NCBI GenBank assembly: GCA_023421395.1
Contig: JAEZTL010000001.1
Span: 83,883-147,882, forward strand
DNA length: 64,000 nt
DNA from: Bacillota bacterium
GTDB taxonomy: Bacteria; Bacillota; Clostridia; Christensenellales; Aristaeellaceae
Direction of reading: 5' to 3'
Shown: piece by piece, positions 8,665 through 17,392 of the stretch
Layout: each line of letters begins with the position of its first letter
How positions within the stretch are numbered: the first letter of the stretch is position 1
Translations under genes and position numbers: made by a program
Notes under the pieces: generated by a model
The model's input: only the letters and a program-made list of their open reading frames with translations
Told to the model about the DNA's origin: nothing
Databases searched by the model: none

Positions 8665-9003
8665 ATGATTGTACGGGGAGAACTGTACACCGCCGATCTG
8701 GACCCGGTCGTCGGTTCCGAGCAGGGGGGGATGCGGCCGGTGCTCGTGGTGCAAAACGACGTGGGCAACCGGTTCAGTCCCACCGTGGTCGTGCTTGCGC
8801 TGACCAGCCAGATCGATAAGGCGCGCCTCCCCACCCACGTGCTGGTCTCGGGAGCGGGCCTCGCCCGGCCTTCGGTGGTGTTGGCGGAACAGATGCGGAC
8901 CCTCGACAAGCGAAGACTCCGGGAGCGCATCGGTATGCTGCCGCCGGAGATGATGGAAAAGGTCAACCAGGCAATCCGGGTATCCCTGGCGGTCGAAGAG
9001 TAG
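8665..9003 (+). CDS. MazF/PemK-family endoribonuclease toxin
   Basis: 112 aa, full length for the family. Opens MIVRGELYTADLDPVVGSEQ with the usual GG..RPVLVVQND stretch that lines the RNA-binding face, then VVVLALTSQIDKARLPTHV and VVLAEQMRTLDKRRL, closely matching the EndoA/NdoA type of Bacillota. Such toxins cut mRNA or rRNA at short sequence motifs and are normally held by a small antitoxin made from the gene directly upstream. Here the upstream 120 bp hold only the divergent capA promoter and no antitoxin ORF, so the gene is an orphan. Start ATG at 8665 follows GGGAGGG. Confidence 0.92.
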   Translation: MIVRGELYTADLDPVVGSEQGGMRPVLVVQNDVGNRFSPTVVVLALTSQIDKARLPTHVLVSGAGLARPSVVLAEQMRTLDKRRLRERIGMLPPEMMEKVNQAIRVSLAVEE

Positions 9004-9111
9004 CTTCGACCGCTTTTTGCGCGGGCGCGAAAGCGGATGAACGCGCTTTAGTTTTGGCAGAATATGTGCTATAATGCCGGTGAATCGGGTGGGAAAAAGG
9101 GAGCGGGCAAT

Positions 9112-9954
9112 TTGAGTGAGCGCTGGCGCACGGAAGTCGCAGACTGGGGCAGGATTCTGGCGGGGTTGATACTGGGCGCTTTCGCCTACAGGTTGTTCCT
9201 GGTTCCAAACGAGGTTGCGCCGGGCGGCTTTACGGGCATCGGCCAGATTTTGAACGCACTTTTCGGCTGGAACGTGGGCACCGTGGCGCTGGTGCTCAAC
9301 GTGCCGCTCTTCGCGCTTTCGATGCGGTCGATGGGGCTGCGATTCGGCCTCCGTTCGCTTTTCGCGTCGGCGGCGCTTTCGATGTTGATCGACTACCTTC
9401 CTTTCGGCGCGCTGACGGACGATAAACTGTTGGCGGCGGTCTTCGGCGGCGTATTGGGCGGGGCGGGCTTCGGCCTCATCATGTTGGGGGACGCCACCAC
9501 CGGCGGCAGCGACATGCTGGGCATGCTGATCCACAAAAAGCTGAAGGTGGTCAAGGTTTCGGCGGCGGTGTTCATGGTGGACGCGCTGGTCATCGTGGCC
9601 GCCGGCATGGTGTTCGACGTACAGGGCGCGCTCCTTGCGCTGATCTCCACCTACATCATGGCCCGGGTGCTGGACAGGGTACTGGAAGGCCCCAACATGG
9701 CCAAGGCGTACTTTATCATCTCCCGGAAGGCGGAAGAGATTGCCGGCGCCATCCTCAAGAGCATGGACCGGGGCGTGACCAGCCTCGCGGGCCGGGGCAT
9801 GTATACCGGCGAGGAGCGGACGGTACTTCTGTGCGTGATCAACCGGCGGGAGACGCTCCGGCTCAGGACGCTGGTCAGCGGCATCGATCCCTGCGCCTTC
9901 ATGATCGCCACAGACGTGCGCGAGGCGCTGGGCGAGGGCTTTCAGGCCCATTAG
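9112..9954 (+). CDS. YitT-family membrane protein (DUF2179 C-terminal domain)
   Basis: 280 aa. Five or so hydrophobic helices in the first 180 residues, including the family stretch VPNEVAPGGFTGIGQILN and DATTGGSDMLGMLIHKK, followed by a soluble DUF2179-like domain (AKAYFIISRKAEEIAGAIL, RGVTSLAGRGMYTGEER). The biochemical function of the family is not established. A TTG start at 9112 is chosen because AAAGGGAG lies 8 bp upstream; the longer frame to 9064 would begin within the likely promoter (TATAAT at 9070-9075, weak -35). It stands as a single gene. Confidence 0.88.
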   Translation: MSERWRTEVADWGRILAGLILGAFAYRLFLVPNEVAPGGFTGIGQILNALFGWNVGTVALVLNVPLFALSMRSMGLRFGLRSLFASAALSMLIDYLPFGALTDDKLLAAVFGGVLGGAGFGLIMLGDATTGGSDMLGMLIHKKLKVVKVSAAVFMVDALVIVAAGMVFDVQGALLALISTYIMARVLDRVLEGPNMAKAYFIISRKAEEIAGAILKSMDRGVTSLAGRGMYTGEERTVLLCVINRRETLRLRTLVSGIDPCAFMIATDVREALGEGFQAH

Positions 9955-9995
9955 TGTGTAACAAACATCAATACATGTCAAAAGGGGGACAGGGC

Positions 9996-10748
9996 ATGCC
10001 TATCGCAGTCATCACCGGCGCTTCGTCGGGGCTGGGCCGCGCCTACGCGCTGGCGGCCGTGAAGATTTTTCCGGAGATCAGGGAATACTGGCTCATCGCC
10101 CGGCGGCTGGACAGGCTTGAGGCGCTCAAGGCCGAAATGCCGGGCGTAACCGTGCGCCCCGTCGCGCTGGACCTGGCCGATCCGGCGAGCTTCGACCAGT
10201 ATCAGAAGCTTCTCGAGGAGCGGGGCGATGCGGTCGCACTCCTCATCAACAATGCCGGGCTGGGCTGGATGGGCGATTTTTCCGATGGCGACTGGCGCAC
10301 CCAGACGGCGATGGCGGACGTCAACGTGCGGGCGATGACCGCGGTGGCGAACATTTCGCTTAAGCACATGGAGCGGGGGAGCGTGATGATCAACGTCAGT
10401 TCCATCGCGGCCTTCGCGCCCACGCCGCGCATGGCGGTCTACTGCGCCACAAAAGCCTACGTGTCGGCCCTTTCAAAGGCGATCCGCTTCGAACTGAGGG
10501 GGAAGGGCGTTCGGGTGCTGGCCGCCTGCCCCTGCCCGATGGATACGGAGTTTCTCGAAATCGCCGGAATCCGAAGCAAGACCTTCGACATGCTGCCCCG
10601 TGTGAAGCCGGATTACATGGCGCGGAAATCCCTGATCGCCGCGAAAAAAGGGCGGGCGGTGTACACCGCGCTGCCCCTGATGAAGGCCTATCGCGTACTG
10701 GCGAAGCTCGTCCCCAGCAGCCTCATGATGCATGTTTCAAAGGTTTAG
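9996..10748 (+). CDS. Short-chain dehydrogenase/reductase
   Basis: 250 aa, classical SDR. TGASSGLGRAY binds the nucleotide, NNAGLG follows the fourth strand, the catalytic Ser lies in INVSSIAAF, and YCATKAY carries the YxxxK pair. The C-terminal region is hydrophobic and basic (LPLMKAYRVLAKLVPSSLMM), as in membrane-associated SDRs, but the substrate cannot be inferred. The start at 9996 follows AAAGGGGGACAGGGC; an in-frame ATG at 9975 is possible. The 3' end overlaps the converging udk gene by 12 bp. Confidence 0.9.
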   Translation: MPIAVITGASSGLGRAYALAAVKIFPEIREYWLIARRLDRLEALKAEMPGVTVRPVALDLADPASFDQYQKLLEERGDAVALLINNAGLGWMGDFSDGDWRTQTAMADVNVRAMTAVANISLKHMERGSVMINVSSIAAFAPTPRMAVYCATKAYVSALSKAIRFELRGKGVRVLAACPCPMDTEFLEIAGIRSKTFDMLPRVKPDYMARKSLIAAKKGRAVYTALPLMKAYRVLAKLVPSSLMMHVSKV

Positions 10749-11384
10749 CGGCGCTTCCGCGGCGTCCGCGGGGCGCTCGGGCAGCTGGCCGCTGTTGATG
10801 TAGAAGGCCAGAATGTCCACGATTTTTTTGTTGAAACCGCCGCCCGCCACGATCACGTCCGCGAACTCGATGTAGGTGCGGATGTAGCGCTCGTACATGG
10901 GCTTGACCGTCGAAAGATATTGCTGCGCGATGCCGTTGATGTCCCGGCCGCGCTCCAGAATGTCCCGCTGGACGCGGCGCAGCAGGCAGATGTCCGGATC
11001 CACATGGACGAAAAGCCTGAAGTCCATCATATCCCGGGTGCGGGGGTCGTAGAAGGCGTGGATGCCCTCGATGATGGTCACATCGCAAGGCTCGATCAGT
11101 TCGGCCAAGTCCGCGCGGCGGTGCAACGTGTAGTCGTAGCCCTTGCGGGTGACGCTCTTGCCGGACTTCAGAAGGCGGATGTCCTCCCGCAGCACGTCGT
11201 GCTCAAAGGCGTCGGGCTCGTCGTAATTGATCTTGGCCCGTTCCTCCAGCGGAAGGTAGCTGTGGTCCCGATAATAGCAGTCCTGCTTGATCAGCGCCGA
11301 TTTTCCGCTGACCGACGCCGCCAGCGCCTTGGCCAGCGTGGTCTTTCCGCTGCCGCTGGCGCCGCAGATCCCGATGGTAAGCAT
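10737..11384 (-). CDS. udk: Uridine kinase
   Basis: 215 aa. P-loop kinase that phosphorylates uridine and cytidine in pyrimidine salvage. Walker A GASGSGKTT at residues 8-16; QDCYYRD and INYDEPDAF match the nucleoside-binding segment of the family; IIEGIHAFYD is the Walker B-like strand, and RRVQRDILERGRD is the lid. Length and spacing are standard. Start ATG at 11384 has GCGGGGGTG upstream. It has its own promoter (11403-11431) and converges on the SDR gene. Confidence 0.92.
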   Translation of the reverse strand: MLTIGICGASGSGKTTLAKALAASVSGKSALIKQDCYYRDHSYLPLEERAKINYDEPDAFEHDVLREDIRLLKSGKSVTRKGYDYTLHRRADLAELIEPCDVTIIEGIHAFYDPRTRDMMDFRLFVHVDPDICLLRRVQRDILERGRDINGIAQQYLSTVKPMYERYIRTYIEFADVIVAGGGFNKKIVDILAFYINSGQLPERPADAAEAPLNL

Positions 11385-11385
11385 G

Positions 11386-11420
11386 AAAACACCCCCGCAG
11401 CCAGTATAAGCGCGGGGGTG
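11386..11420 (-). terminator. Hairpin with T-tract directly before udk
   Basis: Reading the minus strand, CACCCCCGC (11412-11420) pairs with GCGGGGGTG (11390-11398), followed by TTTT and then the udk ATG. In transcripts reading through from the SGNH hydrolase gene it would form a terminator-like hairpin that also covers the udk ribosome binding site. Transcripts from the udk promoter start inside the loop and cannot form it. Confidence 0.55.
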
Positions 11421-11431
11421 CGCGTTTGCAA
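11403..11431 (-). promoter_or_regulatory. Promoter of udk
   Basis: TTGCAA (11426-11431) and TATACT (11403-11408) on the minus strand, 17 bp apart. The -10 box lies in the loop of the neighbouring hairpin. Confidence 0.6.
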
Positions 11432-11435
11432 GGAC

Positions 11436-12137
11436 CTATTCGCCGTCCAGCGGGAACTTTTTCTCGAACTCCAACGCCGCGTCGTAGATCAGCTTATGCC
11501 CTTGGTCGTTGGGGTGGATGCCGTCCTCGCACAGGACATCCTCGCCCCGGACCGCGGAGAGAAACGCCTCCCGAAGCGGCAGCCACCGGCAGTTGACCTC
11601 CGAGGCCACCTTCATCACCAGCGTGGAGTAGTACTCCTGCCAACGGTAGATGCGCTCCGGAACGCCCAGGAAGCGGAGGATATTGCCCTCGTCCAGTCCG
11701 TCCTTCACGATCCACCTCAGGTAGCGCCTGGGGTCCAGCGGCGGCAGGCTGCATAACAGCGGCGTGCCGCCCATCCTGCGCACATGGTCGGCCATCTCCT
11801 TCAGCGCCGTCGTGAACTGGTCTGCCGGCGTATGGGGGACGTGGGGTGCGTCGGGCGCGTCGGCCACCGCGGCCCAGTCAAAATCGCAGTCGTTGCCGCC
11901 GTACTCGATGACCACCAGTTTATCCCGAAACGCCTCCGCATCCATGGACTTCATGGCCGAAAGCGCCTCCGGCGCGGTGCGGCCCATCCTGGACAGGTTT
12001 TCAAAGGGAACCTTGAAGGTCCTGGACAGCATCGAGATGGCGCTGTCCTTGAGCAGCGTGTAGCGACGGCGCGCGGGATCGTACACCACGCCCTTGAGCA
12101 CCGAGTCGCCCCATACTTGAATGCCCGCGTACTGCAT
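11436..12137 (-). CDS. SGNH/GDSL-type hydrolase
   Basis: 233 aa. Blocks of the SGNH esterase fold are visible: VWGDSVLKG with the nucleophilic Ser, NLSRMGRTAPEA (Gly block), VIEYGGNDCDFDW (Asn block) and DGIHPNDQGH with the catalytic Asp and His. Such enzymes hydrolyse acyl esters; the substrate is not predictable. No signal peptide, so probably cytoplasmic. Start at 12137 (MQYAGIQVWGD) follows GAGGGGCGG; a longer frame to 12173 would begin at the promoter. Transcribed divergently from the DUF1836 gene. Confidence 0.85.
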   Translation of the reverse strand: MQYAGIQVWGDSVLKGVVYDPARRRYTLLKDSAISMLSRTFKVPFENLSRMGRTAPEALSAMKSMDAEAFRDKLVVIEYGGNDCDFDWAAVADAPDAPHVPHTPADQFTTALKEMADHVRRMGGTPLLCSLPPLDPRRYLRWIVKDGLDEGNILRFLGVPERIYRWQEYYSTLVMKVASEVNCRWLPLREAFLSAVRGEDVLCEDGIHPNDQGHKLIYDAALEFEKKFPLDGE

Positions 12138-12171
12138 GAAACCGCCCCTCGCACATCTGGTTTTCAAAACC

Positions 12172-12200
12172 ATTATATAAGACCTCCGTGATCATGTCAA
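12172..12200 (-). promoter_or_regulatory. Promoter of the SGNH hydrolase gene
   Basis: Perfect consensus TTGACA (12195-12200) and TATAAT (12172-12177) on the minus strand with a 17-bp spacer. Back to back with the promoter of the DUF1836 gene. Confidence 0.85.
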
Positions 12201-12225
12201 GAGTAGAATCGCAAGATATCTTGAC
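12196..12225. promoter_or_regulatory. Inverted repeat spanning both divergent -35 boxes
   Basis: GTCAAGA (12196-12202) and TCTTGAC (12219-12225) are inverted around 16 bp. Each arm overlaps a -35 box, one per direction. A perfect 12-bp palindrome CAAGATATCTTG (12212-12223) overlaps the rightward -35. A candidate operator for a shared regulator; part of the symmetry comes from the two TTGAC boxes themselves. Confidence 0.4.
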
Positions 12226-12249
12226 GTTTTTGAAAGCAAATGTTATCAT
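12221..12249 (+). promoter_or_regulatory. Promoter of the DUF1836 gene
   Basis: TTGACG (12221-12226) and TATCAT (12244-12249) with a 17-bp spacer, 25 bp before the ATG. Confidence 0.8.
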
Positions 12250-12274
12250 GCTCCCGTGGAAAGGGGCGTATGCG

Positions 12275-12844
12275 ATGCAGAACCAGGCGCTGGACGCGCT
12301 GATCGATTTCCTGCGCGGGTACCGGGAGGCGCGGTGGGACGAAATGCCCGACCTTGAGCTGTACATGGACCAGGTGATTACTTACCTCAAGCGGCAGCTG
12401 TCGCCGTTTCAGGATTCGCCGGACGAAAACCTCATCACGCCGTCGATCATCAACAATTATGTGAAGGCCGGGTTTGTGCCTCGGCCGGAACGGAAAAAAT
12501 ACGCGCGTGCGCACCTGGCGTCGCTGACGATGGCCTGCACGCTCAAGCGGGTGCTGCCCATCGAGTCGGTCAAAAAACTGATCGAGCGGGACGGCGCATC
12601 GCTGGACAGGGCGCGGTACGACCAGTTTCTGGACGCCCAGCGGGAGGCGTTTCAGGAGGAAGCGCAGCTACTCGAGCAGCTGAAGGCGGACTTTCCGGCG
12701 GACAGCCAGTCGCTCTACCGGCTCGCCACCCATTTCGCGCTGCGCGCCGGCGCCGACCGGCTGATTGCGGACCGGATCATGCGGCTGATCGACGAAAAGG
12801 CCGGCGCAAGGCGCGCGCCGGTTGACGATCCGGCTTCCAAATGA
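12275..12844 (+). CDS. DUF1836-type HTH protein
   Basis: 189 aa. The central part, ITPSIINNYVKAGFVPRPER followed by KKYARAHLASLTMACTLKRV, is the MerR-like helix-turn-helix segment of DUF1836 proteins, with the short helix NNYVKAGFVP and the downstream KR-x-LPIESVKKLI helix. The C-terminal half is helical and acidic (EAFQEEAQLLEQL). The family is widespread in Bacillota and presumed regulatory; its target is unknown. Start ATG at 12275 follows AAAGGGGCG. Its position next to a symmetric promoter makes autoregulation possible. Confidence 0.75.
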   Translation: MQNQALDALIDFLRGYREARWDEMPDLELYMDQVITYLKRQLSPFQDSPDENLITPSIINNYVKAGFVPRPERKKYARAHLASLTMACTLKRVLPIESVKKLIERDGASLDRARYDQFLDAQREAFQEEAQLLEQLKADFPADSQSLYRLATHFALRAGADRLIADRIMRLIDEKAGARRAPVDDPASK

Positions 12845-12850
12845 TAGAAT
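12822..12850 (+). promoter_or_regulatory. Promoter of trpS
   Basis: TTGACG (12822-12827) and TAGAAT (12845-12850), 17 bp apart, overlapping the 3' end of the DUF1836 gene. No T-box or trp leader is seen between it and trpS. Confidence 0.75.
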
Positions 12851-12895
12851 AACATGATGAAATTTGCGGACTTGAACCGGAGAGGGGACCGACAG

Positions 12896-13912
12896 ATGGA
12901 AAACCAGGAAGGCGCGAAGCGCAGGGTGATATTCAGCGGCATACAGCCCACCGGCAACCTGACGCTGGGCAACTATATCGGTGCGCTTCGAAACTTCAAG
13001 CTTCTGGAGGATGAGTACGACTGCCTGTACTCCATCGTGGACATGCACGCGCTGACCGTGCGGCAGGACGCGGCGGAGCTCCGAAAGGCCTGCCTGAAGG
13101 TGATGAGCCTGTTCCTGGCCGTAGGCCTCGACCCGAAAAAGAGCCTGATCTACTTTCAGTCCCACGTGCCCGCCCATGCGGAATTGGCCTGGGTTCTGAA
13201 CTGCTATACCTACATGGGCGAATTGTCCCGAATGACGCAGTTCAAGGACAAATCCCAAAAGCACGCCGACAACATCAACGCGGGGCTCTTCACCTATCCG
13301 GTGTTGATGGCGGCGGATATCCTGCTGTATCAGTCGGATCTGGTGCCCATCGGCGCCGACCAGAAGCAGCACCTGGAGCTGGCGCGGGATGTGGCCGAGC
13401 GGTTCAACGGCGTGTACGGCAAGGTATTTACCGTGCCGGAGGCCTACATCCCCAAGGTGGGCGGCCGGGTGATGAGCCTGCAGGAGCCTACCCGCAAGAT
13501 GTCGAAGTCCGACCCCGAGGATACCTACATCGCCATGCTGGACGCGCCGGAAATCATCCGTAAAAAGCTGCGCCGCGCGGTCACCGACTGCGACGGCACC
13601 GTGCGCTTCGACCCCGAGGCGAAGCCGGGCGTGTCCAACCTGATGAGCATTTTGTCCACGCTGACGGGTCAGGGCTTCGAATCCATCGAGCGAGACTTCG
13701 AGGGCAAGGGCTACGGCGCGTTCAAGGACGCGGTGGCCGACGCGGTGATCGCCGCGCTGTCGCCGATCCAGGCGCGCTATCACAAGATCATCTCCGACAA
13801 GGCGTACCTCGGCGAAGTGATGACCACCAGCGCCGAGCGCGCCGCGCATCTCGCCGCCCGCACGATGTCCAAGGTGCGCAAAAAGGTGGGCCTGGCGGCT
13901 CTGACGCTATGA
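12896..13912 (+). CDS. trpS: Tryptophan--tRNA ligase
   Basis: 338 aa, class I aminoacyl-tRNA synthetase charging tRNA-Trp. FSGIQPTGNLTLGNYIGA contains the HIGH-type element (TLGN), GADQKQHLELARD recognises the substrate, and KMSKS is the second catalytic signature near residue 203. Length matches bacterial TrpRS. Start ATG at 12896 follows GGAGAGGGG; an upstream in-frame ATG at 12854 lies between promoter and binding site. The stop overlaps the next gene by 4 bp (ATGA). Confidence 0.96.
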   Translation: MENQEGAKRRVIFSGIQPTGNLTLGNYIGALRNFKLLEDEYDCLYSIVDMHALTVRQDAAELRKACLKVMSLFLAVGLDPKKSLIYFQSHVPAHAELAWVLNCYTYMGELSRMTQFKDKSQKHADNINAGLFTYPVLMAADILLYQSDLVPIGADQKQHLELARDVAERFNGVYGKVFTVPEAYIPKVGGRVMSLQEPTRKMSKSDPEDTYIAMLDAPEIIRKKLRRAVTDCDGTVRFDPEAKPGVSNLMSILSTLTGQGFESIERDFEGKGYGAFKDAVADAVIAALSPIQARYHKIISDKAYLGEVMTTSAERAAHLAARTMSKVRKKVGLAALTL

Positions 13913-14607
13913 CGCGGCGGCTTTTGCTCTCCGGCACGGCCAATACCCGCGACCTGGGCGGATACCCGGTGCCGGGCGGCGCCACGGTTTGGGGGCGTAC
14001 TTTCCGCAGCGATGCGCCGGTTCAGCTGACGGCGGAGGATGTGGAGCGCCTCCGTGGGGCGGGCATTACCACCCACATCGACCTGCGCACGCTGGAGGAA
14101 GTGGAAAGGCGGCCCAGCGCGCTAAGGAACATGCCGGGTTTTGAGTACCACCACGTGGACCTCTGCGCGGCGATGCAGATGCTGCCGGAGACCGAGGAAG
14201 GCGTGGCCGTCTCCTACCTTGAGATGACCCGGCAGACGGAGCCTATGGCGCGAATCTTCGGCATCATCGCGGCCACCCGGGGCCCGTTGCTCTTCCACTG
14301 CACCGCGGGCAAGGATCGGACCGGCGTGGTGGCGGCGATTCTTCTGATGCTGGCGGGCGCGGCGCGGGAGGAGATTCTGGCGGACTACATTCTGACCGCC
14401 GCCTACATGCGCGAGCCGATCCGGAAGTTTCTTGAGACCGACCCGGATCTCCCGGCGTACATCATCATCCCGAAGGTCGATTTCATCGAGGGGTTTCTGG
14501 GCCGCTTTGCGGCGGCCTATGGCGACGCGCGCCGCTATCTCCGATCCATCGGAATTTCGGAGGAAGAGACCAATTCCATAACACAACGTCTGACAGTTTT
14601 AACATAG
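13909..14607 (+). CDS. Tyrosine-protein phosphatase (DSP/Tyr_phosphatase3 type)
   Basis: 232 aa. Starts LLLSGTANTRDLGGYPVPGG, the N-terminal signature of this family, and carries the active-site loop HCTAGKDRTG (Cys nucleophile, Arg) near residue 131, plus RTFRSDAPVQLT and ITTHIDLRT. Members dephosphorylate phosphotyrosine or phosphoinositides; the natural substrate is unknown. Cotranscribed with trpS through a 4-bp overlap, which is probably operonic convenience rather than a functional link. Confidence 0.9.
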   Translation: MTRRLLLSGTANTRDLGGYPVPGGATVWGRTFRSDAPVQLTAEDVERLRGAGITTHIDLRTLEEVERRPSALRNMPGFEYHHVDLCAAMQMLPETEEGVAVSYLEMTRQTEPMARIFGIIAATRGPLLFHCTAGKDRTGVVAAILLMLAGAAREEILADYILTAAYMREPIRKFLETDPDLPAYIIIPKVDFIEGFLGRFAAAYGDARRYLRSIGISEEETNSITQRLTVLT

Positions 14608-14634
14608 CCGTTTCCTTTTTGACGGGCTTTGTGC

Positions 14635-14663
14635 TTGTCAAAGGATTGGGATTGGGGTAAAAT
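14635..14663 (+). promoter_or_regulatory. Promoter of gapA
   Basis: TTGTCA (14635-14640) and TAAAAT (14658-14663) with a 17-bp spacer, 33 bp upstream of the ATG. A GAGGAGG ribosome binding site follows. Confidence 0.75.
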
Positions 14664-14695
14664 ACGATGGAAACAATAAGAGGAGGAAAAGGTAC

Positions 14696-15727
<1,032 letters not shown>

Positions 15728-15749
15728 GCGTACATTCGCCATACAAGAC

Positions 15750-15781
15750 AACCGGGCTCCCTTGCGGAGCCCGGTTCTTTC
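15750..15781 (+). terminator. Terminator of gapA
   Basis: AACCGGGCTCC (15750-15760) pairs with GGAGCCCGGTT (15766-15776) around CTTGC, followed by a T-rich tail. Confidence 0.88.
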
Positions 15782-15804
15782 TAACGCGTCGGCACGCGGG
15801 GCGT

Positions 15805-16236
15805 TTAAATGGAATAATCGTAAGCGGGGCATTCGCTCCTGGCGATGTCCGCCAGCGTGAAGGAATCCAGGTATTGGTTAACCACCTTGTACAGCCCTTC
15901 CCACAGCGAGAGCGTCGGGCAGGCTTCCTGGCGCGGACAGCGGTTGGGCTCCTGATCCAGGCATGCCACGGGCGCCAGCGAACCCTCCAGCGCCCGGATG
16001 ATCTCGCCCGCGGTGTATTCCTCCGCAGGCCGGGTCAGCTGGTAGCCGCCGGCGGCGCCGCGGCTGGAGCGCAGAAGGCCCGCGCGGCTCAAACCCGACA
16101 CGATCTGCTCCAGGTATTTGACCGATATCCCCTGACGGCCGGATATGTCCTTAAGCGCGATCCAATCGCCGCTGTCGTGCTGTGCCAGGTCCACCATCAG
16201 CCTCAGCGCATAGCGGCCCTTCGCGGAAATTTTCAT
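15805..16236 (-). CDS. Rrf2-family transcriptional regulator (IscR/CymR-like)
   Basis: 143 aa. The N-terminal winged helix starts MKISAKGRYALRLMVDLA and contains the recognition segment ISVKYLEQIVSGLSRAGLL followed by the wing SSRGAAGGYQL. A cysteine cluster ACLDQEPNRCPRQEACP (C-x7-C-x5-C) sits where IscR binds its [2Fe-2S] cluster, so redox or iron-sulfur sensing is plausible; CymR proteins share much of this fold without a cluster. No isc or suf genes adjoin it, so targets are elsewhere. The ATG at 16236 follows GGAGGGG. Confidence 0.9.
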   Translation of the reverse strand: MKISAKGRYALRLMVDLAQHDSGDWIALKDISGRQGISVKYLEQIVSGLSRAGLLRSSRGAAGGYQLTRPAEEYTAGEIIRALEGSLAPVACLDQEPNRCPRQEACPTLSLWEGLYKVVNQYLDSFTLADIARSECPAYDYSI

Positions 16237-16265
16237 AAGTGCACCCCTCCGATATGAATAAAGGT

Positions 16266-16294
16266 ATTATACCACGCTTCGGGCCCGATGAAAA
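16266..16294 (-). promoter_or_regulatory. Promoter of the Rrf2 regulator
   Basis: TATAAT (16266-16271) on the minus strand with a weak TTTTCA (16289-16294) 17 bp away. The -10 box lies within the symmetric GGTATAATACC, a possible autoregulatory site. Confidence 0.5.
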
Positions 16295-16388
16295 GCCGGT
16301 TCGCGGAATTCGCGGCGCGTTACGGAGCTCCGCGCCATGGGATAAAAGTTTAACAGAGCAGGATGCTCTATTTTCGAAAAAACGCCAC

Positions 16389-16418
16389 TTGTAAATTGTG
16401 GCGGGGATGGGGTATAAT
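16389..16418 (+). promoter_or_regulatory. Promoter of the ATP synthase operon
   Basis: TTGTAA (16389-16394) and a perfect TATAAT (16413-16418), 18 bp apart, 23 bp before the first gene. Confidence 0.7.
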
Positions 16419-16440
16419 GCTTCATATGGGAGCCATATAT

Positions 16441-16680
16441 GTGGGCCTTGCGGCAGTTGCCGGCGCCGCGCTGGGCTGGGTTCAGTTTAAGCTGCTGCAA
16501 CAGATCATCGAAAAACGGAAGATCTGGCTGGTTGCGGTCAAGCTGCCGCTGTGGGCGGCGGGTATGATTGCGTCTGTTGTCGTATCGGTTGCGGCGCTGG
16601 TCGGCTTCACGCTCGCGGCGAGCATCTCATTTACCGCGTTCGGGTACGCGTTCTGGCGTGCTGAGCGCAAAGGAGCATGA
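16441..16680 (+). CDS. Small membrane protein heading the ATP synthase operon (AtpI-like position)
   Basis: 79 aa from a GTG at 16441 that follows GGGAG by 8 bp. Earlier in-frame ATG codons at 16417 and 16426 overlap or touch the -10 box. The product has two hydrophobic helices (residues about 1-17 and 30-62) joined by the charged KLLQQIIEKRKIW loop and ends WRAERKGA. Position and topology match the poorly conserved AtpI/subunit I-type proteins thought to help c-ring assembly or cation supply, but sequence similarity is too weak to name it. Ten bases separate it from atpB. Confidence 0.65.
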   Translation: MGLAAVAGAALGWVQFKLLQQIIEKRKIWLVAVKLPLWAAGMIASVVVSVAALVGFTLAASISFTAFGYAFWRAERKGA

Positions 16681-16689
16681 GTCTTTCGC

Positions 16690-17358
16690 ATGGAAGTGTC
16701 TGTCAACATCTATCCGGAAGCTTACCACGTGTTCGGCGTCAATGTCGGGCAGAGCGTGGTGCTCGCATGGGGCGTGCTGGCGGCGGTAATCGCACTGCTG
16801 GCGCTGGCCAACCTCTACATCCGCAAGCGTTTTTCCGAAAAGCCCAAGGGACTGCAGATGGTGCTGGAGATGGCCATCGGCGGGCTTGAAAACTGGGCCA
16901 GGGGTTACGTGGGGGAATCCGCCCCCTTTATTGCGCCGGTGACGCTGACGCTCATGGTCTACGTGTTCTCGACCTCCATCATTGAGCTGTTTGGCTTGCC
17001 CGCCGCCACAGGCGACATCAACTGCGCGATCGCGCTGGGCCTGACCTGCTTCATCGCCGTCAACGTGACGGGCCTAAGGTACCGGGGCCTCAAGGGCCGC
17101 ATTGCCGCCATGTGCCATCCGACGCCCATCGTGTTTCCCATCCGCGTGCTCACCGACCTGATCACACCGTTTTCGATGGCGATCCGGCTCTTCGCCAATA
17201 TCCTCGTGGGCGCGGTCATCATGGAGATGATTTACCACCTGGTGCCGCTCGTGCTGCCGGCGGCCTTCTCGTCGTTCTTCACGGTATTTGAAATCGGCAT
17301 ACAGGTATTTGTCATCGGCCTGCTGTCGCTGATATACACCAGCGAAGCGGTGGAATAA
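16690..17358 (+). CDS. atpB: ATP synthase Fo subunit a
   Basis: 222 aa membrane protein forming the ion half-channels against the c-ring. Essential Arg in FSMAIRLFANILVG in the fourth-fifth helix region; the C-terminal helix FEIGIQVFVIGLLSLIYTSE is typical. It lacks an N-terminal cleavable signal. It follows the small membrane protein after 10 bp and precedes atpE, the standard order. Confidence 0.95.
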   Translation: MEVSVNIYPEAYHVFGVNVGQSVVLAWGVLAAVIALLALANLYIRKRFSEKPKGLQMVLEMAIGGLENWARGYVGESAPFIAPVTLTLMVYVFSTSIIELFGLPAATGDINCAIALGLTCFIAVNVTGLRYRGLKGRIAAMCHPTPIVFPIRVLTDLITPFSMAIRLFANILVGAVIMEMIYHLVPLVLPAAFSSFFTVFEIGIQVFVIGLLSLIYTSEAVE

Positions 17359-17392
17359 TTTCGGGAACCGTCGATCAAGAGGAGGATTGGAC

